47,884 nt of DNA, from assembly GCA_964428935.1 (NCBI GenBank), contig CAYSAG010000003.1:1-47884 (forward strand), in the 5' to 3' direction. Below are positions 8,832 to 17,273 of this stretch, in pieces (position 1 is the first letter of the stretch; every line of letters starts with the position of its first letter). Under the pieces are notes generated by a model. The model made no database searches and was not told where the DNA came from. It was given only the letters and a program-made list of their open reading frames with translations. The translations under genes and the position numbers were made by a program. The stretch is from JAADHY01 sp964428935 (lineage in GTDB: Bacteria > Planctomycetota > Planctomycetia > Planctomycetales > Planctomycetaceae).

Positions 8832-9332
8832 ATGAAATGCCCCGACTGCGGGTTCGAGAACGTTCCGGGCGCGGACGCGTGTGAGTCGTGCGGTCAGTCG
8901 CTGATTCACACCGAAACCAGCGACAGCGCGCTGGCCAACTGCGTCTGCGCCAACTCCGTCGACGTGCTGTCGCCCCGTCCCATGGTTTCGGCCGCGCCGG
9001 ACGAGACCGTCCGCACGGTGCTGCACCGAATGGCTGAAAACGACGTCGGCGCCGTCGTGGTGTTGGAACAGGGGCGGCTGGCGGGCATTTTCTCCGAGCG
9101 CGACGTGCTGCTCCGAGTCGAAGACGACGACCTGGACCGCCCCGTCCGCGACTTCATGACCACCTCCGTCCAAACCGTCCTGCCAGAAGACTCAATCGGC
9201 TACGCCCTGCACGAAATGGACGTCGGCGGCTACCGCCACTTGCCCGTCGTCGACCAACACGGCAAAGTGTGCGGAATCATTTCCGTCCGCGACGTGCTGC
9301 ACTTTCTGCGAGAGCACGTCGAGTCGGTGTAG
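8832..9332 (+). CDS. Zinc-ribbon plus CBS-pair protein, third gene of the kor operon
   Basis: The 166-residue protein opens with a zinc ribbon (C3, C6, C17 and C20 in MKCPDCGFENVPGADACESC) and continues with two CBS motifs at about residues 43-100 and 107-162 (PRPMVSAAPDETVRTVLHRM, GIFSERDVLLRV, YRHLPVVDQHGKVCGIISV). The ATG at 8832 is preferred over the in-frame GTG at 8817 because GGAGG lies 7 bases before it and would be part of the coding region otherwise. It follows korB by 21 bases, so it is probably in the same transcript. A nucleotide-sensing regulator of KorAB or of a partner is the likely role, by inference from context. It resembles the CBS protein upstream of korA in its second half but that one lacks the zinc ribbon. 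Confidence 0.88.
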   Translation: MKCPDCGFENVPGADACESCGQSLIHTETSDSALANCVCANSVDVLSPRPMVSAAPDETVRTVLHRMAENDVGAVVVLEQGRLAGIFSERDVLLRVEDDDLDRPVRDFMTTSVQTVLPEDSIGYALHEMDVGGYRHLPVVDQHGKVCGIISVRDVLHFLREHVESV

Positions 9333-9691
9333 CGACCGCCGCTCGTTTTTCTCGACGAGGCAACGCCCCAGTCGGGCCCCCTTTCTCAAACCCGCACGGC
9401 TTCCTGCCGGACGCAGGTTCAAGACCCAACACGTCGCGGCTGGCCACGAGCAGCCGTCGTCGGCCAGCTTCAAGGTCGACCTCCCGACGGGCTCCGGTGT
9501 TCTTCCCGAAGCCCGTTCGAGAACGTGACGAGAAGCTCGCCGGCTTTGGTCGACCGACGGCCTTCCCCGTGCTAAGGTCTCACCAGGACGAGACGCAGTG
9601 CACCGCACCGTTGCGGCGCCGCAAACGGCCAGCAGCGTCGGTTGTTACTGCGTCTGTTGTCGTAGAGCCTCGTTGCACAGGGACCTGAGCG
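9333..9691. other. Intergenic, 359 bases
   Basis: A short T-run flanked by imperfect CTCG/CGAG arms near 9347-9361 could weakly terminate the kor operon, but the stem is only four base pairs. Nothing else is recognised. Confidence 0.4.
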
Positions 9692-10588
9692 GTGAGCCGC
9701 ACGCAGACTGTTCGAGCCGTTGTGGTTTGTCCGAGCGACCGGCCGGAGTGGCGGGCCGTGTACGACGCTTTGCTGCACGGCTCGGGCGCGCTCGAACTGG
9801 TGCGAGTCCACGACCTGAAGGCGGCGCTGCGGCGGCTGGACGACTCGCGGCCTACCGACCTGGTCGTCGTGTGTCAGTGGTGGCCGGACGAGTTCACGGC
9901 GGAAGACGTGGACGCTCTGCTGGGTCGAGCGGCAACGGCCCGGGTTGTCTGCTGTTACGGGCCGTGGTGTGAATCGGACGGTCGTCGTGGCACGCCGTGG
10001 CCGGCGGCGTTGCGGGTTCCAGCTCGACGAGCGGCCGAGCGAATTCTTCGCGAGCTGGACGTGCTGGCCGGACGACGAACGGCCTTGCCAGCAACAGCCA
10101 GCCGAGACGAAACGGCGGCTTTCGACTTGGACGCCGACGGAACGGAACCGGCGAGCTCGTCCGAAAACAGCGGCGGCCGGGCACGCGACTGGGGCCCGCG
10201 GCTGGTCGGCAGTCTGACGGTTTTGGTTTGCTCGCCGGACGCGGCCTTGCGGGAGCTGCTGCTGGTCACGGTGGAGCGGCAGGTGGGTGGACTGGCGGCG
10301 AGCTGGTCCGTCCGGGCCGCTCCACCAACGTCCGTCGGTCGCGCGGACCTGGTCGTGTGGGACTTGGACCCGTGGTGTGAGCTGACGGAGCGTCGGCTGT
10401 TGGAATTCAAGAAGGCGTGGCCGAAAGCGGGCGTGGTCGGTGTGACGGGCGAGCCGGCGACGGCCGACCTGGCTCGGGAAGTCTCCTGGGCGACGGACTT
10501 CGTGGTTCCCAAGGACGGGCTCCACGACCAACTGCCCAAAGTCCTGGGCCGAGCGGTCGCCCAGCGTTTGGCGTCGGACTGCGGCTGA
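9692..10588 (+). CDS. Double receiver-like protein, N-terminal half degenerate
   Basis: I do not recognise a named family, but both halves of this 298-residue protein look like response-regulator receiver folds joined by a Ser/Glu-rich linker (about residues 125-170). The second half keeps the key positions: an acidic residue in CSPDAAL, a phosphoacceptor-like Asp in LVVWDLDPW, a Thr in VVGVTG and a Lys in DFVVPKDGL. In the first half the phosphoacceptor position is replaced (LVVVCQWW) and the conserved Lys is missing, so it is probably not phosphorylated. No output domain is attached. The GTG start at 9692 has only a weak ribosome binding site. thiL follows after 47 bases on the same strand; a functional link is not evident. 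Confidence 0.65.
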   Translation: MSRTQTVRAVVVCPSDRPEWRAVYDALLHGSGALELVRVHDLKAALRRLDDSRPTDLVVVCQWWPDEFTAEDVDALLGRAATARVVCCYGPWCESDGRRGTPWPAALRVPARRAAERILRELDVLAGRRTALPATASRDETAAFDLDADGTEPASSSENSGGRARDWGPRLVGSLTVLVCSPDAALRELLLVTVERQVGGLAASWSVRAAPPTSVGRADLVVWDLDPWCELTERRLLEFKKAWPKAGVVGVTGEPATADLAREVSWATDFVVPKDGLHDQLPKVLGRAVAQRLASDCG

Positions 10589-10635
10589 AGTGGGTTGAAG
10601 CTGCGTGGCTGTGTCGGTGAGCAGGTCGAGCAGGA

Positions 10636-11577
10636 ATGCCGGAACGCTTCCGAGACGAATTCGAGTTGATTGAGTGGTTTCGACGAAGAGCCGGTTCTTT
10701 GTCGGACCGGGTGCTGCTAGGAATTGGCGACGACGCCGCTCTGCTGCGAACGGTCGAAGACGGCTGCGTGGTCAGTTGCGACGTGCTGTTGGACGGCGTC
10801 CACTTTCGCTCCGACCAGACTTCGGCTCGACTGATTGGACGCAAGGCCTTGGCGGTCAACCTGAGCGACTTGGCGGCCATGGCTGCTCGACCCACGGCGG
10901 CGTTGGTCGGTTTGGTGTTGCCGCGAGCGGGTGGAGACGGGTTGGCTTCCGAGCTGCTCGAAGGGCTGGCCGAGCTGGCCGGTGAGTTTTCCGTTGCCGT
11001 CGTCGGCGGCGACACAAACGTTTGGGACGGTCCGTTGGTGGTCAGCGTGACGGTGCTCGGCGAGCCGGTCGGGGGGCGTGTGGTGACGCGTCGGGGGGCT
11101 CGGCCCGGCGACTGGATTCTGGTGACGGGCGAGTTGGGAGGCAGCCTGTCGGGCCGGCACCTGACTTTTCGGCCGCGAGTCGACGAGGCTTTGCGCCTGC
11201 ACGCGGCCGTGTCGCTCCACGCCATGATTGACGTCAGCGACGGGCTGTGTGCGGACTTGGAACACATTCTCGAGGAAAGCGGCGTGGGAGCCGTGTTGGA
11301 AGCAGACCGCATTCCCGTGAGTGAAGAGGCTTGTCGAGCCGCCGACGGCCGCTCGCCGCTCGACCACGCCTTGTCCGACGGCGAAGACTTCGAGTTGCTC
11401 TTTACGGTCAGTCCGGAGGACGGACAGCGTTTGTTGAGCTCGCCGCCGTTCTCGCTGCGACTGAGCTGCATTGGTCGGGTGGTGGCCGAGCGGTCGGTCG
11501 TGCTTCGACTGTCCGACGGGTCGACCGTTCCGCTCCCGCCCGCCGGCTGGCGACACCGATTCGAGGACGGCGGTTGA
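10636..11577 (+). CDS. thiL: Thiamine-monophosphate kinase
   Basis: ThiL phosphorylates thiamine monophosphate to thiamine diphosphate with ATP, the last step of cofactor synthesis. The 313-residue length is normal. Family motifs appear in order: LLGIGDDAALL near residue 28, CDVLLDGVHF, NLSDLAAMAA, AVVGGDTN, MIDVSDGLCADLEHI and SDGEDFELLFTV. The AIR-synthase-like N-terminal ATP-binding half and C-terminal half are both complete. It follows the receiver-like gene closely and is convergent with the polyprenyl synthase gene, which ends 113 bases further on. No TPP riboswitch was seen upstream. The product is the cofactor of the nearby KorAB, but that proximity may be chance. Confidence 0.95.
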   Translation: MPERFRDEFELIEWFRRRAGSLSDRVLLGIGDDAALLRTVEDGCVVSCDVLLDGVHFRSDQTSARLIGRKALAVNLSDLAAMAARPTAALVGLVLPRAGGDGLASELLEGLAELAGEFSVAVVGGDTNVWDGPLVVSVTVLGEPVGGRVVTRRGARPGDWILVTGELGGSLSGRHLTFRPRVDEALRLHAAVSLHAMIDVSDGLCADLEHILEESGVGAVLEADRIPVSEEACRAADGRSPLDHALSDGEDFELLFTVSPEDGQRLLSSPPFSLRLSCIGRVVAERSVVLRLSDGSTVPLPPAGWRHRFEDGG

Positions 11578-11690
11578 GCGAGCGCGTCGGCGAGTGAGTC
11601 GCTGGACTCAAACAAGAAGCTTTCGGCCGTGACGGCGTGAGCTGCGAACCGCAGCCGCGGCCGTGACCCGCGTGGCTCGAAACCGGTTCC

Positions 11691-13631
11691 TCACTCCGAG
11701 TCGGTGGCGATTGGAAGCGGAACGACGGGCCTTTGCAGTTGCTGCGGGTCGTGCTCCGGCGCCAGCACGGTCTCGACCAGGAAGTGCAGCAAGTGTCGAA
11801 CGGCCGCCGGCTCGGCGTCTCGGGCCAGCGCTAGGGCTCGCTGGCGCGACTTCTCCACCAGCTTCTCGGCCATTTCGAACGCGCCGCATTGGCAGAAGAT
11901 TCGGCGGAGCCGGACAATGCGGGCTTCGTCGGAAATGGAGTCGCTCAGCATTTCGTGCAGCTCTCGCCGTTGCGACTCGTCGGCCCTTTCCGCGGCCAGC
12001 GCCAGCAAGACGGTGGGCCGCAGCGCAGCGGCGTCTTGGCCGGCCACCAGCTTGTTGTTCTCGTCGCCGTACCAGTCTTTCAAGTCGTTCAGGATTTGGA
12101 AGCCAATGCCCAGGTGGCGCGAGAACTCGTGAATCAGTTCGTCGTACTCGTCGATGGGTCCGGCCATTCGCAGCCCGGCGTAGAGAGCGGCTTCGAAGGC
12201 GGGAGCGGTCTTCAGGGTGTAGATTTGCAGAGCCTCCAGGGGGGAGAAGTCGAGCGTCGGCGCGGCTTGCCACGACATTTCCGCCCCCTGGCCGTCGCAA
12301 AGCCGAATGTGGGCCGTGGACATGCGGTCGAGCACGTCGCAGGCGACGTCCGGCCCCAGCTCCCGGCTGGCCGCGTTGACCAGTCGGTAGCCCAGGCCGA
12401 TGAGGTAGTCGCCCACGTTGATGGCCGTCGGCACGCCGTAGCGGCGGTGGAGGGTTTCGCGTCCGTAGCGGTAGAGGTCGTCGTCTTCAATGTCGTCGTG
12501 CACCAGCGAGGCCTTGTGGAAGGCTTCAATGGCCATGGCCACGCGGCAGACGGCGTCGGGGAAACAGGTGTGTCCGTTGTTGGAAGCGGCCTTCAGGGCG
12601 CAACCGCACCGGGCCTGGTACGCGGCCAGCGTGATGAACGGGCGAAAGCGTTTGCCGCCGCGCATCAGCCAGTCGTACGCGATTTCTTCGGTCTTGGCGA
12701 TCCAAGGGCTGCAGCGAGCTCCTTTGGCCGTTCGGTGTCGCGGCAACAGCCGGTCAAAGTGTTCTTCGAACAAGCTGTTGGCGACGCGGAGCAGGTCGAC
12801 GTAGTTCGCTGCCTGTTCGCCGTCGGTGGCTTCGTGCTTGTCCAACACCTCCCAAACCCATCCTTCGTCCAGCGACGTGTTCTTGCAGTTGTTGTAGTGG
12901 AGCGGCACGGCGTAGGCCGGGACGCCCGCCAGAAGGACCTTGTCCAGCGCCTTTTCCAAGACATTCAGGCAGGCGACGCCCAACACGGCGTCCGCGTAAC
13001 CGGCCACCACCACTTTCATGACCACGGGCGTGCCGTCGGCCACCAGCACTCGGTACCCGAGCCGCTCGGCCCGCACCTTGAACTCACCAATGACGCACTC
13101 GCCGCAGTCTTGACAATTCAGCTGTCCGTTTCCAGTCGGGTCGCATTTCTCTGGGTGCTTCAAACAGCGGGGCAGCAGCAGCATTCGTCGGCGGAAGGGA
13201 ACCGACAGAAAGCGAGGTCTCCAGAACGCATTGCTCACGCAAACCGCAGCAAACCCCAAGTAGCGTTCCGGCAGCTGCAGTTGATTCAGCAACTGCCGCG
13301 TCCAGCCTTCCAGCTCGTCTCGCGTAAACGGCCGCGACTTGTCCAGGCCGACGACCAACCGGTCTGCCGCGGCGCGGATTTTCTGCCGCAGTTCGGCCGT
13401 CTCGGGCACGTCCTTGACCGACCGCCTCGCCCGGCCGCCGTGAGGAACCGCCGACGAGAGCAAGCTGGCGCCGTTGCCCTTCCGCCTGTCTGCTGCTACT
13501 TCAGAATCGTCCGTCACCGACGCGTCTGTTTGGTTTTTTCCGGCCAACGACTGGATTGTTGTCGGCACAAGGGGCGAACCGCCAGACTCTGGCATCCCCC
13601 TGGACGGCTCCTGCTGCGGTCTGAACGTCAC
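11691..13631 (-). CDS. DUF116-polyprenyl diphosphate synthase fusion
   Basis: The 646-residue protein joins two domains. Residues about 130-280 match DUF116, with a cysteine-rich signature (LLPRCLKHPEKCD, then NCQDCGECVIGEF) that could bind metal or an iron-sulfur cluster. Residues about 310-600 are a trans-isoprenyl diphosphate synthase with GGKRFRP (substrate lysine/arginine), the first aspartate-rich motif DDIEDDD near 378-384 and the second NDLKD near 512-516. It should condense isopentenyl diphosphate with allylic diphosphates; the chain length is not predictable by eye. The GTG start is preceded by GGGAG. The first 100 residues are low-complexity. It lies 169 bases downstream of a class II terpene cyclase on the same strand, which suggests that it supplies the cyclase's precursor. 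Confidence 0.88.
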   Translation of the reverse strand: MTFRPQQEPSRGMPESGGSPLVPTTIQSLAGKNQTDASVTDDSEVAADRRKGNGASLLSSAVPHGGRARRSVKDVPETAELRQKIRAAADRLVVGLDKSRPFTRDELEGWTRQLLNQLQLPERYLGFAAVCVSNAFWRPRFLSVPFRRRMLLLPRCLKHPEKCDPTGNGQLNCQDCGECVIGEFKVRAERLGYRVLVADGTPVVMKVVVAGYADAVLGVACLNVLEKALDKVLLAGVPAYAVPLHYNNCKNTSLDEGWVWEVLDKHEATDGEQAANYVDLLRVANSLFEEHFDRLLPRHRTAKGARCSPWIAKTEEIAYDWLMRGGKRFRPFITLAAYQARCGCALKAASNNGHTCFPDAVCRVAMAIEAFHKASLVHDDIEDDDLYRYGRETLHRRYGVPTAINVGDYLIGLGYRLVNAASRELGPDVACDVLDRMSTAHIRLCDGQGAEMSWQAAPTLDFSPLEALQIYTLKTAPAFEAALYAGLRMAGPIDEYDELIHEFSRHLGIGFQILNDLKDWYGDENNKLVAGQDAAALRPTVLLALAAERADESQRRELHEMLSDSISDEARIVRLRRIFCQCGAFEMAEKLVEKSRQRALALARDAEPAAVRHLLHFLVETVLAPEHDPQQLQRPVVPLPIATDSE

Positions 13632-13800
13632 CGATCACTCCCAACCCGAACCGCTGTTGTGGCGGAGCGCTGGAACTGCTGTCCTCAACTCCGCACCGAA
13701 CCTGCACAGCGCAGCCGGTGCAGCCGCCACACCGGCGACCGCCAACACCGGCCGGACCGCTCCGCTCACCCGCCCCGACCGGGTGCCACCAGCCGCCGCG

Positions 13801-15915
13801 TCACCCCTTCCTTTCCGCACTCCGTCGCTCCGGATTCAGCACCCTCCGGGCACTTTCCAACGCCCCAACAGCAAACACCAGTGGGTACAACGCCTCAGAA
13901 TACCATAATTTGGCGAAATAGAAACCGATCGGAGCCGTCTGGCGGTGCGTGCCGGCTCGAACCCGGTCAACCAACCACTGGATTCCTCGAGCCACACCGG
14001 GGGCCTGTTCTGACGACCAGACCAAGGCTTCCACGGCCAGAGCCGTCTCCTCGACCGACGCCACGACACCGGCCGCGCCGCCCCAGCCGCCGTCGGGCCC
14101 CTGAGCCCGCTGCAGCCAGCGACGACCCCGCTTTGCAGCCGGGTCGTCCAACCGACCGGCCGCTCGGTACGCAGCCAGCACGCGAGCCGTTCCGTAAGTG
14201 GGGTTTTCCTCGTTCGGAGCGTGCTGGTTGCCGAACCAGAGCGGGACCCACGAGCCGTCCGGCCGCTGAGCCTTCTGCAAGAAGGCAAAGCCGCGGACCA
14301 AAGCCTGCTCCAGCCGCTCCCGTCGTTTCTCGGTCCGCCGCCGCCAACCCAGCGGACGCTCCGCAGCCGACGCCCGAGCCGCTCGACCCCGCCAAGCCAG
14401 CAAGGCCCTCAGCACGTGAGCCGTAATGTCCGGAGAGCTCCGGTCAAAGGGCAGTCGTCCCCAGCCTCGGCAGAATGTCGGCCAGCCGCCGTCGCGGTTC
14501 TGCAGGTCCAGCAACCAATCGACCGCTAGCTGCAAGGCTTCGTCGACCTCGCTGCGTTCGGAAGAACCCGGTGGCAGGTCTTCGGACAGGGTGAGCAGCG
14601 CCAGCACGGCGCCGGGTGTGTCGTCGGCGTCTGGAACGCCTCCCGGCAGGTCGGTCCACGCCCAGCCGCCCGGAGCGGCGTCCGTGTAAGGGTGACGCCG
14701 ACGGTACTGTTGGTCGAGCAACCAGCGACGCAACGGCCCGCGCAGCTCGGCCGGCAGCGCCGGTCCCAACGCGTTGATCGACAACGTCGTCACCCACGTC
14801 GCCAGGTTCGTGTCGATTGGCCAGCTTCCGTCTGGACGGACGGAGCAACAAAGAAACTCGACACCGCGACGCACCACCGGGTGGTCGGCTCGCCCGCAGG
14901 CGGCCAAACTCATGGTCACGAAACTCGTCAGCGGCGTGGCTTCCAGGAACCCACCGTTTGGTGGCTGAATTCGTTCCAACCGACGCAGCGTCGGTTCGGT
15001 CGCCAGCCGCCGGACCGCTCGCAGCAGCCAGTTGGCCGGCGGCCGAGAAACAAAGCCCGCCTGCCCAACGGCAATCAGCGCCGGCAGAGCGTAGCTGACC
15101 ACGGGCAACTGAATGACTCGAAAGAACCGGTGCGGCAAACAGGCCAGCTCGAACGGCAACGGCTGTACTTCGCTCCACGACACCGTGCCGGCCAGTGCGC
15201 AGTGCGTCAGGATGGGCACCGAGAACGTTCGGTCTTCCCCGTAGCGTTGCAGCACGGCTTCCACGCCACCGGCCCGCCGCAGGTACCGCTCGGCCCGGTC
15301 CACGACAGACCGAACCGCCTTGCCGGCTCCCGCTGCCGACAGCGCGGCGTGAACAAGCATGGTCGTCGCCACGTTGCTCCGACTGTCCGGCGTGTCGCCC
15401 CAGCCGCCGTCGGGGTTTTGGTCGGACAACAGCCAGCGAACCCCTCGCGTCACCAGGGCCGACAACGCGTCACCGTCCGAAACCTCGCGGTCGGCCAGCG
15501 GCTCCGTTCCGTCGTTCGGCCACGCCGCTTCGTCCCTTGACTGGCTCGAGCTGGCCGGCCGTGCCGAGTTGGCAGCAGAAACCAGCTTCAACGCGAGCAC
15601 GGCCGTGGCGGTCGACAGAGCCGAACTGGAAAGGCAACCCGTCCAGTGCCCGCTGCTGTCCACCTCGGACAACAACTCGCTCCGCAGCCGCTCGGCGACC
15701 TCTTCGACAACGCCGACCTCGCACGTCGCCCGGGCGGCGCGACCGGAGCGGCACGTCTCCGTGCGGCCGGTTGCCGCGGCGCGTCTGCGACGTTCGTCAC
15801 CGAATGTTCCGGGCTGGTGGTCCATTCGAGTCGCAAGGCGGTTGCCGGGGTGGCGAAAAGCTCGGGTCGACAGCGCGGCGTGCGGCGTCTGCCCGTGAGT
15901 TCCACCTTCTGACAA
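13801..15915 (-). CDS. Class II terpene cyclase, squalene-hopene cyclase-like
   Basis: This 704-residue protein has the repeated QW motifs of the squalene cyclase superfamily (QNPDGGWGD, RPDGSWPIDTN, QNRDGGWPTF, RPDGSWVPLW, QGPDGGWGG) and the catalytic acid motif DxDD as D429-A-D-D432 in VPDADDTPGA. It therefore should start cyclisation by protonating an alkene, not by diphosphate ionisation. Around the C-terminus it departs from true squalene-hopene cyclases (GFYFAKLWYSEALYPL replaces the usual GFPGDFYL-type segment), so the substrate may not be squalene. The TTG start at 15915 is uncertain; an ATG at 15825 also fits, and the first 50 residues are not conserved-looking. No membrane span is obvious; family members are monotopic membrane proteins. 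The neighbouring polyprenyl synthase downstream may make its substrate. Confidence 0.85.
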   Translation of the reverse strand: MSEGGTHGQTPHAALSTRAFRHPGNRLATRMDHQPGTFGDERRRRAAATGRTETCRSGRAARATCEVGVVEEVAERLRSELLSEVDSSGHWTGCLSSSALSTATAVLALKLVSAANSARPASSSQSRDEAAWPNDGTEPLADREVSDGDALSALVTRGVRWLLSDQNPDGGWGDTPDSRSNVATTMLVHAALSAAGAGKAVRSVVDRAERYLRRAGGVEAVLQRYGEDRTFSVPILTHCALAGTVSWSEVQPLPFELACLPHRFFRVIQLPVVSYALPALIAVGQAGFVSRPPANWLLRAVRRLATEPTLRRLERIQPPNGGFLEATPLTSFVTMSLAACGRADHPVVRRGVEFLCCSVRPDGSWPIDTNLATWVTTLSINALGPALPAELRGPLRRWLLDQQYRRRHPYTDAAPGGWAWTDLPGGVPDADDTPGAVLALLTLSEDLPPGSSERSEVDEALQLAVDWLLDLQNRDGGWPTFCRGWGRLPFDRSSPDITAHVLRALLAWRGRAARASAAERPLGWRRRTEKRRERLEQALVRGFAFLQKAQRPDGSWVPLWFGNQHAPNEENPTYGTARVLAAYRAAGRLDDPAAKRGRRWLQRAQGPDGGWGGAAGVVASVEETALAVEALVWSSEQAPGVARGIQWLVDRVRAGTHRQTAPIGFYFAKLWYSEALYPLVFAVGALESARRVLNPERRSAERKG

Positions 15916-15963
15916 CGTCGTTGCTCCGGCTGGAGGTCCCAGTCGCCGCCGTCCAGCGCGTCG

Positions 15964-17139
15964 TTACAGGTCGAGCTCGTCCAGCTGGTCAATCAATCGG
16001 TCCAGCTCGTCGGCGGGCGGCGTGGACGTTTGAAGACGCGTCGAGCCGTCTCGTTGGGCGGTCCCGTCTGCGCTGGCGGCCTGCTGGAGTCGTTCGTTGG
16101 CGGCCCGCTCCGTGTAAAACCGTCGCTCCCTTTCCGCTAGCTCGGCCGCCGAACGAGCGAGGTCGCCGCTGAAGATTTCCGAAAGGTCCAGCCGAAGGTC
16201 CTCCAGTCGCCCGGGGCCGCCGGCAATGGTGGCGTTCTTGTGAGCCGGAAACAGAATAGCTCCGTCCGGACACACGCGGGCACACGCCGGGCAGCCGGGC
16301 CGGCAATTGTCCGGCTCTTCCACGACCACACGGTTGTCGTCGGTGACGCCGTAAACGCCGAACAGGCAAAAGTCCAAGCACTCCATGCAGTGCGTGCACC
16401 GGTCGTAGTCAATGACCGGGAACCAACGACGGCGGGTCGGGTGAGCCTCGGGCAGCGTGGCGACGCCGGCCGGACATTCCGCCAACTCCGGCGGCAGGTC
16501 TTGGCTACGTTGGTCCGCAGACGCGGCTGTTTGCCCGCGGTCGGCCGAGTGGACGGAACCGTCGGCCGGTCGGTCGACCGAGCCTTCTGCCGTTTGAAGC
16601 TGTTCGGGCTGTCTGGCCGCTCGAAACTGCTCGACCAAACGCAACACTGCGTCCACGTACGACTGGGCTCGCGTCCCCGGACGCAGACGAATGCAACAGA
16701 CGGGTCTTTCCGGCGACGGGCTGGCGGGGTCGGAGGTGGTTGGCCGACCGGACGACGAAGTGGACGGGGACGACGCTGCGCCGGCCTGGCCTGCGTCCGA
16801 ACGGGACGGGGCCCCGGCCGTCGAGCTGCTCGCCTCTAGCACTTCCGGTTCGTCCAGCTCGCTTCGGCAGAACCGCCCGTCAATGCCGAAGCTGTGCAGC
16901 AGCCAGCGGGTCGCGCGGGGGTAGAGCCAAGCCAGCACGACCAGCGGCTCCCGCTTCGCCCGCAGCGTCTGCACGGCGGCGTGCTCGGGAGTCAAGTCGT
17001 AGAGGTGCGGAACCAGGCACAGCTCCAGCCCGGCCCGGCCCGCCAGTCCGGTAATCAGGTCGGCTTCCAGCCGCTGACGAGCCGGCGACTGGCCCGGCCA
17101 TTGCGAAACCACGACCGTGACGGGCAACGACGTCTTCAC
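15964..17139 (-). CDS. Two-cluster ferredoxin-like protein with long linker
   Basis: The N-terminal 100 residues form an alpha/beta segment (LPVTVVVSQWPGQ, LELCLVPHLYDLTPEH, REPLVVLAWLYPRATRWLL) that I do not recognise. A Ser/Pro/Ala-rich linker follows. A bacterial-ferredoxin-like domain comes next with eight cysteines: C248, C251, C254, C258 and C279, C283, C286, C290, enough for two [4Fe-4S] clusters. The first cluster motif lacks the usual proline and the second has one extra residue (CRPGC). The GTG at 17139 is chosen as start because GAGGG lies 8 bases before it and upstream codons are low-complexity and would overlap coaD; the longer alternative starts at 17313. It sits between coaD and the terpene cyclase on the same strand. 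It may carry electrons, perhaps for lipid chemistry, but this is inference. Confidence 0.7.
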   Translation of the reverse strand: MKTSLPVTVVVSQWPGQSPARQRLEADLITGLAGRAGLELCLVPHLYDLTPEHAAVQTLRAKREPLVVLAWLYPRATRWLLHSFGIDGRFCRSELDEPEVLEASSSTAGAPSRSDAGQAGAASSPSTSSSGRPTTSDPASPSPERPVCCIRLRPGTRAQSYVDAVLRLVEQFRAARQPEQLQTAEGSVDRPADGSVHSADRGQTAASADQRSQDLPPELAECPAGVATLPEAHPTRRRWFPVIDYDRCTHCMECLDFCLFGVYGVTDDNRVVVEEPDNCRPGCPACARVCPDGAILFPAHKNATIAGGPGRLEDLRLDLSEIFSGDLARSAAELAERERRFYTERAANERLQQAASADGTAQRDGSTRLQTSTPPADELDRLIDQLDELDL

Positions 17140-17273
17140 GTTGTGAGCCCTCGTGTTGGCTTCGGGGCTGACCGAAAAACTTCGTCTGCTTTTCGACAGC
17201 GTCGAAGGTCTGCCGCCTTTCTCCGCCGACGTTGAGCGGCCGCTTGCGGACGCCTTCTCGAACTGCCGGCCAG

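Noticed and set aside
10589..10635. TPP riboswitch before thiL
   Set aside because: The 47-base gap has no room for one, and no CUGAGA-type core was found upstream of the receiver-like gene either.
11889..14426. 845-codon plus-strand open frame antisense to the prenyl synthase and cyclase
   Set aside because: It follows from C/G bias at third codon positions; the translation is Arg/Pro/Gln-rich, without family motifs, and the opposite strand encodes clear enzymes.
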